Shown: positions 1 through 5,389 of the stretch, in pieces
Numbering within the stretch: position 1 is the first letter of the stretch
Layout of the letters: every line of letters begins with the position of its first letter
From: Bacteroidales bacterium
Lineage (GTDB): Bacteria > Bacteroidota > Bacteroidia > Bacteroidales > NBLH01
Reading direction: 5' to 3'
Assembly (NCBI GenBank): GCA_021647685.1
Contig: JAKIUH010000313.1
Location: forward strand, 1-5,389
DNA length: 5,389 bases
Translations under genes and position numbers: made by a program
The notes under the pieces: model-generated
Told to the model about the DNA's origin: nothing
The model's database searches: none
What the model saw: the letters and a program-made list of their open reading frames with translations, nothing else

Positions 1-26
1 AATGCATAAAAAAGTTTTTTTATGAT

Positions 27-34
27 TAAATTTG
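27..34 (+). promoter_or_regulatory. Bacteroidota-type -7 box for the DHOD-like gene
   Basis: TAAATTTG is a perfect match to the Bacteroidota sigma-ABfr -7 consensus TAnnTTTG. It would place transcription start near 41, giving a leader of about 20 nt before ATG 62. The -33 region would fall in the first few bases of the window or outside it, and no clear TTTG is seen there. The box also argues against the TTG at 32-34 as a start codon, because that codon would be upstream of the transcript. Confidence 0.5.
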
Positions 35-61
35 TTGGATATAAACAAAAAAAATCAAATC

Positions 62-1060
62 ATGCCAAACTTAAGTACAAAATATATGGGTTTAAAACTT
101 AAAAACCCGATTATAATTGCAAGTTCAGGATTAACTGATACAGTAGAATCCATTAAATCTTTAGAAGAAAATGGTGCTGCTGCGATTGTTTTAAAATCTC
201 TTTTTGAAGAAGAAATCGTTGCTGAAATGGATACTCAACTAAAAAAAATGAGCTCTGTAAGTCCATTATATCCGGAAACGCTTGATTTTTATGAGGAATA
301 TGAAGACAACAATATGAGTATCCAGTATATTGAATTAATCAAAAAGGCAAAAAAAGAGGTTAAAATTCCGATAATTGCCAGCATTAACTGTGTTACTGCC
401 GACCAATGGACTTATTTCCCAAAAGAAATTGAAAAAGCAGGTGCCGATGCATTAGAGCTTAATTTATTTTTATTACCCTCTGATTTTAAACGTGATGCTC
501 AAGCAATAAACAAAGTTTATCTTGATATTGTTAAAAAAGTAAAAGAACAAATAAACATTCCGGTAGCCTTAAAAGTAAGCTACTATTCAACAGATTTGGC
601 ATTACATCTGCAAAAACTTTCAAAAAGCGGGATTAAGGCTTTAGTTTTATTTAATAAATTTTACAGCCCCGATATAGATTTGGATAAAATGGAAATTACC
701 TCGGGTAAAATTCTTAGCAGTCCGGACGATATGCACATTTCTTTGCGCTGGATGGGAATCATGGCAGGGCGCGTAAAATGCGATTTGGCTGCATCAACAG
801 GAGTGCATGAAGGCAAAGATGTTATAAAACAAATTCTTGCAGGTGCAAATGCGGTTCAAATAGCATCAACTGTATATTTAAACGGAACCGAGCAAATTCA
901 GAAAATGCTAACGGATATTCAAAAATGGATGAACGAAAAAGGATTTAAATCAATTGATGAATTTAAAGGAAAAATGAGCCAAGCAAATATTAATAATCCT
1001 GCTGCCTATGAGCGTGTACAGTTCATGAAATATTTCAGAGGATACAAAGCGGTAAAATAA
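62..1060 (+). CDS. Dihydroorotate dehydrogenase-like FMN protein (probably not a true PyrD)
   Basis: The 332-residue protein is a TIM-barrel flavoprotein of the DHOD family and resembles class 1A PyrD from end to end. It has the N-terminal 'GLKLKNPIIIASSGLT' (10-25), Lys45 in 'VLKSLFEE', 'ELNL' (132-135), Lys171 in 'ALKVS', and the phosphate-binding end 'STGVHEGKDVIKQILAGA' (245-262) followed by 'VQIAS'. The C-terminal 'WMNEKGFKSIDEFKGKM' also matches PyrDA. However, the class 1 motif NLSCPN, which carries the catalytic Cys, reads N134-L-F-L-L-P139 here, so the base is missing and orotate contacts look altered. FMN binding is therefore likely, and dihydroorotate oxidation is doubtful. Bacteroidales genomes carry such 'DHOD-like' proteins with unknown substrate. 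I chose ATG 62 over the in-frame TTG at 32 because the TTG lies inside a -7 box and homology starts at the ATG. No Shine-Dalgarno is visible. The gene stands alone and converges on the transporter gene. The fold call is firm and the function is unknown. Confidence 0.9.
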   Translation: MPNLSTKYMGLKLKNPIIIASSGLTDTVESIKSLEENGAAAIVLKSLFEEEIVAEMDTQLKKMSSVSPLYPETLDFYEEYEDNNMSIQYIELIKKAKKEVKIPIIASINCVTADQWTYFPKEIEKAGADALELNLFLLPSDFKRDAQAINKVYLDIVKKVKEQINIPVALKVSYYSTDLALHLQKLSKSGIKALVLFNKFYSPDIDLDKMEITSGKILSSPDDMHISLRWMGIMAGRVKCDLAASTGVHEGKDVIKQILAGANAVQIASTVYLNGTEQIQKMLTDIQKWMNEKGFKSIDEFKGKMSQANINNPAAYERVQFMKYFRGYKAVK

Positions 1061-1211
1061 AAAAAATGCATTGACAAAGTTTTAAAGCTTAAATCTGCAA
1101 ATCAGAACACCAACTCACTGATTAACAAATCCTTGCAATATATATAATTTACTTTTCTCATGCGAAGCATAATAATACGGCTTAATCAATTCACGCCCGG
1201 ACTATCCGTAA
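1061..1211. other. Convergent intergenic region, no gene and no strong terminator seen
   Basis: This 151-bp gap lies between the 3' ends of the DHOD-like gene and the MFS gene, so it should hold the ends of both transcripts. I found only weak hairpins: TCTG/CAGA (1094-1097 with 1103-1106), ATGC/GCAT (1160-1163 with 1167-1170), and TACGG/CCGTA (1176-1180 with 1206-1210, loop of 25). None combines a GC-rich stem with a U-run. There is no coding potential on either strand that I can support. Confidence 0.5.
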
Positions 1212-2606
1212 TTAAGATTTTGCATTAGGCAATTCCAAGCCATACCCTTTTTTCTTATCTTCGGCTTTTAATAAAAACGCAAATATCAAGCCTAAGAATC
1301 CGGTTACGGCAAAAATCAACATAGGCATTGTATAATCGTAATATGCAGTAACTCCACTATGAATTTTATCGGTTACCCCTGGATTAAAATATTCAAGAGC
1401 CCAACCGATAAGCATAGGATAACCCATCAAACCCCAGTTTTGTATCCAAAAAATTAAAGAATAAGCTGTACCCAAATATTGTTCATCAACAATTTTCGGA
1501 ACTGCAGGCCACATAGCACCGGGAACTAATGAAAAAGACACTCCAAGAATAATCATCATTGCTATAGCAAAAATTTGGCTTGCCGGCCCGTAGGCAAAGC
1601 CCAGGTGAACAACAATCAGCAACAAAGAACCAAGTATCATAATACTTGCACTTTTTCCTTTAAAATCTAAAAACCAACCTACTAAGGGGGTTAAAAGCAT
1701 GGTACCAAAAGGAAGGTAGGATGGAATATCTCCGGCTGTTTGCTTTGGCACCATAAATTTATTAACCATTAAATCGGGAGCATATTTCATAAACGGAAAT
1801 ACAGCCGCATAAAATAAAACACAAAGCATGGCAATATACCAGAATGCCCTGTTAAATAGTATCTTACCAATATGCGAAAATTCAAATTCTTCTGCTTCAT
1901 CAGATAAATCAATTTCTTCTTGTTTATCCAATTTAAAATCCATAACCGAATAAACAACATAACTGAGTAAACCGATAATTAACAACAGTGTACCAAAAGC
2001 CAATGGACGTGTAACCATTTCCTCAGTTCCGGCAAGGCGTGGCGACTGCCAAAACACCCATAACATACCTAAACGTCCAAATGCCACTTGCAAAGCCATT
2101 GCTAAAGCAAGTTCCTTACCTTTAAACCACTTTACAACGATTCGAGAACCGGTAACGCCTAAAATTTCAATACCTAAACCAAAGATAGCATAACCAACCG
2201 CTGCCAGCTTTACCGAAGGGTTGTAGTCAGTCATAAACGAATTGAAAAAATCATATCCAAAACCACCATTGATAAAGGCATCGGTAAGCGCATAATAATT
2301 TAATGATGCACCAATAATCATCACTACCGAAAATAACAAACCGGTAAAACGAATACCGCTTTTATCCAATACAATACCACCAACAATTAAAAAGCCCAAT
2401 ATCACCAACCAGGAATAAGCTCCGGTAAAAAAGCCATATTCAGTTCCATTCCATGCGTATTTGGTATTTTCAGTAAGCATGGTTTTTAAAGGCGACATTA
2501 CATCGGCAAAATAATAACCCGCAACCAAGGTTAATGAAACAAAAAGCAAAGCTAACCAACGTGCAGTAGGAGATTCTCTTAACGAATTTTGTATTTGTTC
2601 TGTCAT
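1212..2606 (-). CDS. MFS transporter, MFSD1-like (possible dipeptide/organic solute carrier)
   Basis: This is a 464-residue inner-membrane carrier with about 12 hydrophobic segments, roughly at 17-37, 58-80, 86-107, 132-155, 166-187, 202-222, 254-273, 297-314, 319-338, 343-361, 379-401 and 427-447. A motif A-like loop, 'GGIVLDKSGIR' (76-86), follows TM2. An acidic cytoplasmic linker (227-243) joins the two six-helix halves, and the tail is Lys-rich. Two stretches recall the eukaryotic lysosomal dipeptide transporter MFSD1: 'WFKGKELALAMALQ' (160-173) before and into TM5, and 'MWPAVP' with 'LGTAYSLIFWIQNWGL' (365-393) around TM10-11. This resemblance is from memory of the family and was not aligned. 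Length is normal for MFS and the gene looks intact. ATG at 2606-2604 is the natural start, with no Shine-Dalgarno, as expected in this phylum. It is transcribed alone, divergently from the ybbR cluster. MFS membership is certain; the substrate is not known. Confidence 0.9.
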   Translation of the reverse strand: MTEQIQNSLRESPTARWLALLFVSLTLVAGYYFADVMSPLKTMLTENTKYAWNGTEYGFFTGAYSWLVILGFLIVGGIVLDKSGIRFTGLLFSVVMIIGASLNYYALTDAFINGGFGYDFFNSFMTDYNPSVKLAAVGYAIFGLGIEILGVTGSRIVVKWFKGKELALAMALQVAFGRLGMLWVFWQSPRLAGTEEMVTRPLAFGTLLLIIGLLSYVVYSVMDFKLDKQEEIDLSDEAEEFEFSHIGKILFNRAFWYIAMLCVLFYAAVFPFMKYAPDLMVNKFMVPKQTAGDIPSYLPFGTMLLTPLVGWFLDFKGKSASIMILGSLLLIVVHLGFAYGPASQIFAIAMMIILGVSFSLVPGAMWPAVPKIVDEQYLGTAYSLIFWIQNWGLMGYPMLIGWALEYFNPGVTDKIHSGVTAYYDYTMPMLIFAVTGFLGLIFAFLLKAEDKKKGYGLELPNAKS

Positions 2607-2638
2607 AATAGATTCGGTTTTTGATTAATAACAAAAAA

Positions 2639-2645
2639 CAAATTA
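2639..2645 (-). promoter_or_regulatory. Weak candidate -7 box for the MFS gene
   Basis: On the minus strand this reads TAATTTG, one base short of the Bacteroidota TAnnTTTG consensus. It would give a leader of about 25-30 nt to the MFS start codon. No exact consensus box was found elsewhere in the region on this strand, and no clear -33 TTTG sits at the right distance, so this is only a best guess. Confidence 0.22.
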
Positions 2646-2862
2646 CGTAAATTCATAGCGATTTTTAAAATTTAATTTTGATTTTAATTTATGTTATTTA
2701 ACGCAAAATGCTTATTTTCACTAAAACCTTAAAACAATAAACTATATTCTTTACATTTTGTTACGAACATAGTCTAAGGATTTAAGGGAAAAAATAAACA
2801 TTTATCACAAAAAAATTTGACTTAAAAAAAGCTACAATCATGTTTTTTTCATTAAATAACTT

Positions 2863-2870
2863 TAGTTTTG
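2863..2870 (+). promoter_or_regulatory. Bacteroidota-type -7 box for the ybbR-coaE-djlA-like operon
   Basis: TAGTTTTG matches TAnnTTTG exactly. Transcription would begin near 2877, about 28 nt before the GTG start of the ybbR-like gene. The -33 zone holds a T-run (2843-2849) but not a clean TTTG. It is the best-placed promoter for the three-gene cluster, since the downstream genes overlap or are separated by only 23 bp. Confidence 0.5.
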
Positions 2871-2904
2871 CATATTCAAGTGCTAAATTTTTAAATGTAA
2901 TTAA

Positions 2905-3900
2905 GTGAGTTTTAAAAATACATGGAAAAATATAGGGTTAAAACTTAAAGGGTTTAAATTTGATCCTAATACTTTTACTTTTCTTTTTTTTCTGGTGGTA
3001 TCTACAATATTTTGGTTTGTCAATGCACTAAACAAAGAGTATGTTGCAACCATAAAAGTTCCAGTGGAATTTATTAATTTTCCAGAAAATAAACTGGTCG
3101 CAGGCGACTTTATAAATCGCCTTGAAGTAAAAGTTGAAGCAAACGGTTATTCTTTTTTAAAATACAACTCAAGCCCGATTAAAACGGCTGTTATTAACTT
3201 GAAACTACATAGTATCTACACAGTTTCAGAAAACGACAACAAGCGTTTTTACCTGTTATCCAGCACAATACAAAACGAAATAGCTGCTCAGTTAGATGGA
3301 GCAACAACAATTAAAAGCATTAAACCGGACTCCATTATTTTTGTTTTAGACGAAGTAATAAAAAAGAAAGTGCCGGTTATAAAAAATATCTCACTCAATT
3401 TCAGACAACAGTACATGTTAAAAGATTCTGTAAAAATTATTCCTGACAGTATTTACATCCGTGGAGTTAAATCAGTATTGGATACCGTTAATAAGGTTTA
3501 TACAGAGCATAAAATATTTAATGATTTACATGATTCATTATCCGTTGATCTTCCCTTGAAATCAATAAAGGGAGTAGCTTTTTCATCAAAGCTTATAAAA
3601 TGCATTATCCCTGTTGAAGAATTTGCCGAAATTAGTTATACCCTCCCCATTCAAGTAGAAAACCTACCGCCTAATTATACGTTAAAGCTGTTTCCGGCAG
3701 AGGCAAAAGTTGTTTGTAATGTTGTTTTTAGTCAATACCGACAAGTTTTTCCGCAACAATTTAAATTTACAGTTGATTTTAATGATACAAAAGATAATCC
3801 TGAACAAGTAAAAGTAGTATTAAGCAAATACCCGCAAAATGTTAGTTCGGTCAGGTATTATCCTATTGCAGTAGATTATTTATTAGAAGAAAATGATTAA
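2905..3900 (+). CDS. YbbR/CdaR-like membrane-anchored protein
   Basis: The 331-residue protein has a short basic N-terminus and one transmembrane anchor (about 23-41, 'TFTFLFFLVVSTIFWFVNAL'). A long beta-rich part outside the membrane follows, built of YbbR-type units at about 44-150, 151-240 and 241-325. Typical unit features are 'KVPVEFINFP' (51-60), 'IKPDSIIFVLDEV' (139-151), 'IIPDSIYIRGV' (178-188) and 'YTLPIQVENLPPNY' (245-258). In Firmicutes the YbbR protein CdaR modulates the diadenylate cyclase CdaA. No cyclase gene is in this window, so that role is not implied here. The start is GTG: an in-frame TAA sits directly upstream (2902-2904), and the next in-frame ATG (residue 171) lies far beyond the membrane anchor. 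The 3' end overlaps coaE by 8 bp, suggesting translational coupling. From memory, ybbR next to coaE is common in Bacteroidota, often behind nusB and yajC, which are absent here. Confidence 0.85.
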   Translation: MSFKNTWKNIGLKLKGFKFDPNTFTFLFFLVVSTIFWFVNALNKEYVATIKVPVEFINFPENKLVAGDFINRLEVKVEANGYSFLKYNSSPIKTAVINLKLHSIYTVSENDNKRFYLLSSTIQNEIAAQLDGATTIKSIKPDSIIFVLDEVIKKKVPVIKNISLNFRQQYMLKDSVKIIPDSIYIRGVKSVLDTVNKVYTEHKIFNDLHDSLSVDLPLKSIKGVAFSSKLIKCIIPVEEFAEISYTLPIQVENLPPNYTLKLFPAEAKVVCNVVFSQYRQVFPQQFKFTVDFNDTKDNPEQVKVVLSKYPQNVSSVRYYPIAVDYLLEEND

Positions 3901-4504
3901 AGTTGGTTTAACAGGAGGAATAGGTTCGGGAAAATCATATGTAGCAAAAATTTTTTCTGCTTTGGGCATACCAGTCTATAACTCGGATTTGGAAGCAAAA
4001 AAATTATATTATCGTGAAGATGTTCACCGGCTCATGATTAAAAATTTTGGTAATGAGGTTTATCTTAAATCGGGCGACATAAATAAAACTTATTTGGCAA
4101 ATATTATTTTTAATGACAAAGATGCATTAGAAAAAATAAATTCAATAATTCACCCCTTAGTCAAAGAACATTTTAACCGATGGATTAAAGAAAACCGGCA
4201 GGCAGACTACATTATTAAAGAAGCAGCTATTTTGTTTGAAAGTGGAGCCTATAAAGATATGCATAAAATCATAGCGGTTACATCACCCATTAATTTAAGA
4301 ATTGAAAGAGTGATAAAACGCGATAAAAGCAATAGAGAAGAGATACTTAAAAAAATCAACAACCAATTAAGCGATGAAGAATTAATTGAACGTTGTGATT
4401 TCCACATCCTTAATAATGGAAAAGCATTACTGCCACAGGTATTAAAAATTCATAACACCCTATTAAAACTAAACAAAACAATTAATCCACAAGCAATTCG
4501 TTAA
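3893..4504 (+). CDS. coaE: Dephospho-CoA kinase
   Basis: This cytoplasmic enzyme carries out the last step of coenzyme A synthesis, the ATP-dependent phosphorylation of the ribose 3'-hydroxyl of dephospho-CoA. Its 203 residues match the usual length. The Walker A loop is 'GGIGSGKS' (8-15). The family's substrate-region Asp is in 'YNSDLEAKKL' (Asp32). 'INSIIHPLV' (82-90) is the conserved I-x-HP-x-V segment, and 'EAAILFESG' (110-118) matches the family's PLLFE strand. 'RIERVIKRDKSNREE' (136-150) with 'INNQLSDEE' is the lid, and 'CDFHILNNG' (168-176) is the ADYVIDN-type end. All expected landmarks are present and the gene looks functional. ATG 3893 lies inside the end of the ybbR-like gene, with a weak purine-rich stretch (GAAGAAA) just upstream. 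The J-domain gene follows after 23 bp, so the three are probably co-transcribed. Confidence 0.96.
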   Translation: MIKVGLTGGIGSGKSYVAKIFSALGIPVYNSDLEAKKLYYREDVHRLMIKNFGNEVYLKSGDINKTYLANIIFNDKDALEKINSIIHPLVKEHFNRWIKENRQADYIIKEAAILFESGAYKDMHKIIAVTSPINLRIERVIKRDKSNREEILKKINNQLSDEELIERCDFHILNNGKALLPQVLKIHNTLLKLNKTINPQAIR

Positions 4505-4527
4505 AATAATATTATCAAAAAATAAAT

Positions 4528-5232
4528 ATGAACAAAGACAATTTAAAAAATATAAATTCAAAAGGCTGGACAATTTTCGGGATACTTGGAGGTATTGCAG
4601 TAATTGCAGCTTCGTCAATAATCAGCCTAATTAAAAATAACAAAGACTTTATCAACGACAAACAAAAACAATTTGTCGGTATGTCGGTAATGTTTAGTGA
4701 ATTTATAAAAAAAAGCAAGGAAAATATTAGCAAGGAAAGCAAAAAAATAGAACAATTCTTAAAACAAAAAGTTAATGATTCTGCTTTTAGCGATATGGGT
4801 TTATTAATCAATGAGCTAATTTCAAAAAAAAGCATAAGTCCGGAAACTTTTGCAAAATTTTACAGCACCATGAATTATTCGGTGCGGCTGCAAATGTTCC
4901 GGCTTTTAGTTAACAGTCAAAAGAATAAAGCTGAATATAAAGAAATGAATCAAAGTTTTATTGAAATAGCCCAAATGCTAAATCTAGAAAAGAAAGATTA
5001 TCAGTCTGTTATTGCTGTTTACAATTCCGATTTACAATCGGCTTATCTACTGTTACAAATAGACAGAGATGCACCACCGGAAGAAATTAAAGCATCTTTC
5101 AGAAGATTATCAAAAATTCATCATCCTGACAAGGTGGAACATCTTGGAGAGGAATACCGTAGAGAAGCTGCTGAGAATTTTCAAAACCTTTTACATGCTT
5201 ATGAATTAATAAAAAAAGAACGAAAAATATAA
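4528..5232 (+). CDS. Membrane-anchored DjlA-like J-domain protein
   Basis: The 234-residue protein has three parts. The first is a single N-terminal membrane segment (about 14-35). A polar, Lys-rich, probably coiled helix follows (about 36-85), and a helical middle (about 87-166) resembles the TerB-like domain of DjlA. The last part is a C-terminal J domain (about 168-232) with the HPD motif at 199-201 inside 'RRLSKIHHPDKV', which should stimulate a DnaK-type Hsp70. The ending 'FQNLLHAYELIKKER' (218-232) is close to what I recall of the E. coli DjlA C-terminus. The order TM, TerB, J is that of DjlA, a co-chaperone tethered to the inner membrane and facing the cytoplasm. The acidic metal-binding signature of TerB (ADGxxxxxE-like) is replaced by 'NSQKNKAEY' (129-137), so the middle is divergent. 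ATG 4528 fits the membrane anchor and the A-rich leader. It is probably the last gene of the ybbR-coaE operon. The J domain is certain; the DjlA relationship is likely. Confidence 0.85.
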   Translation: MNKDNLKNINSKGWTIFGILGGIAVIAASSIISLIKNNKDFINDKQKQFVGMSVMFSEFIKKSKENISKESKKIEQFLKQKVNDSAFSDMGLLINELISKKSISPETFAKFYSTMNYSVRLQMFRLLVNSQKNKAEYKEMNQSFIEIAQMLNLEKKDYQSVIAVYNSDLQSAYLLLQIDRDAPPEEIKASFRRLSKIHHPDKVEHLGEEYRREAAENFQNLLHAYELIKKERKI

Positions 5233-5233
5233 A

Positions 5234-5291
5234 TTAGGGTTTTTACTGTTTTATGCGTATTATTCCTGTTTTCGTCAATGCAACACCCTAA
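5234..5291. terminator. Possible bidirectional terminator between convergent genes
   Basis: TTAGGGT (5234-5240) is complementary to ACCCTAA (5285-5291), and two more pairs follow after a mismatch. A T-rich stretch follows the stem on each strand (AATTTTT to the right; TTTATATTTTT reading leftward). It spans the 55-bp gap between two convergent genes. The stem is short and the loop is over 40 nt, so this is a weak candidate. Confidence 0.25.
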
Positions 5292-5389
5292 AATTTTTCT
5301 TGAATAATTTGGTGTAATTCTTTTTGTTCATCGTCCATCTTTAGGAGTTTGGACTTTAGTTGCTTTGAATCCGGTAATTGATAGTCTAT
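5288..5389 (-). CDS. C-terminal end of an unidentified leftward gene (partial)
   Basis: An open frame enters from the right edge on the minus strand and ends at TAG (5290-5288). Its 33 visible residues begin IDYQLPDSKQLKSKLL and end in a charged helix (ELHQIIQEKF). The amino-acid mix, with amphipathic Lys/Glu/Leu spacing, looks like a real protein C-terminus, and the frame stays open for the whole available length. I do not recognise the family, and too little is present to assign one. It would converge on the J-domain gene with a 55-bp gap. Confidence 0.5.
   Translation of the reverse strand: MDYQLPDSKQLKSKLLKMDDEQKELHQIIQEKF

Larger units (their letters stand above)
2607..2904. other. AT-rich divergent intergenic region
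   Basis: This gap of about 300 bp separates the start codons of the leftward MFS gene and the rightward ybbR-like gene, so both promoters should lie here. It is extremely AT-rich with A and T runs and a small mirror-type repeat (TTTAATTTT, GA, TTTTAATTT-like) around 2671-2690. I see no coding sequence, no RNA gene and no recognisable operator or riboswitch. The only promoter box I can support well is the one facing ybbR. Confidence 0.6.

Noticed and set aside
88..108. Inverted repeat GGGTTT/AAACCC near the start of the DHOD-like gene, sharing a 12-base stretch with 2938-2949 in the ybbR-like gene
   Set aside because: Both places encode Gly-Leu-Lys-Leu-Lys with the same common AT-rich codons. 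The shared bases are explained by that, and no third copy or regulatory placement supports an operator.
1067..1075. TGCATTGAC just after the DHOD-like stop, and its complement at 5274-5282 just after the stop of the right-edge gene
   Set aside because: A shared 9-mer is expected many times by chance within 5.4 kb on two strands. The similar position after stop codons is suggestive, but there are only two copies and no stem.
2817..2838. TTGACT ... TACAAT, resembling a sigma-70 promoter before the ybbR-like gene
   Set aside because: The spacing is only 10 bases, far below the usual 16-18, and Bacteroidota primary sigma factors prefer the TAnnTTTG box found further downstream.
2607..2904. Possible small RNA, riboswitch or short gene in the divergent gap
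   Set aside because: The sequence is low-complexity AT with no GC-rich stem, no conserved aptamer motif and no open frame with protein-like composition.
4515..4835. Minus-strand open frame of 106 codons rich in Phe, Leu, Ile and Ser
   Set aside because: It lies antisense to the first part of the J-domain gene. Its hydrophobic make-up is what the complement of Lys/Asn/Glu-rich AT-rich coding DNA gives, and it has no recognisable motif.
1..5389. Mobile element, CRISPR, defence or other novel system
   Set aside because: No transposase, integrase, repeat array, terminal repeats or toxin/antitoxin-like pair is visible. All complete genes belong to known chromosomal families.

Overview
The window looks like a piece of chromosome from a low-GC member of the Bacteroidota, probably near the Bacteroidales/Marinilabiliales. 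The evidence is the strongly AT-rich composition, the lack of Shine-Dalgarno sequences before most starts, -7 promoter boxes of the Bacteroidota type (TAnnTTTG) before two genes, and a dihydroorotate-dehydrogenase-like protein of a kind I recall from Bacteroidales genomes. The assignment to phylum is an inference from these signs; no rRNA gene is present.

Layout. From 62 to 1060 (+) lies a single-gene unit for a DHOD-like flavoprotein that keeps the FMN-site skeleton but has lost the catalytic cysteine loop. It converges on a 464-residue major facilitator transporter (1212-2606, -) whose motifs resemble eukaryotic lysosomal MFSD1 more than typical bacterial drug or sugar carriers. A very AT-rich region of about 300 bp (2607-2904) separates the transporter from a rightward gene cluster and carries a good promoter for that cluster. 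The cluster comprises a membrane-anchored YbbR/CdaR-like protein (2905-3900, GTG start), dephospho-CoA kinase coaE (3893-4504, overlapping the previous gene by 8 bp) and a membrane-anchored DjlA-like J-domain protein (4528-5232, 23 bp gap). The last 102 bases encode the C-terminus of an unidentified leftward gene that enters from beyond the right edge.

How the genes fit together. The ybbR-coaE-djlA-like set reads as one operon that combines an envelope protein, the last step of coenzyme A synthesis and a membrane-tethered co-chaperone. These are housekeeping functions, and no shared pathway is evident. The DHOD-like gene and the MFS gene are separate units. I see no mobile element, CRISPR array, tRNA, rRNA or defence system. 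The window looks like ordinary core chromosome. Its most interesting points are the presumably repurposed DHOD fold, the MFSD1-like bacterial carrier and the J-domain protein with a degenerate TerB-like middle.
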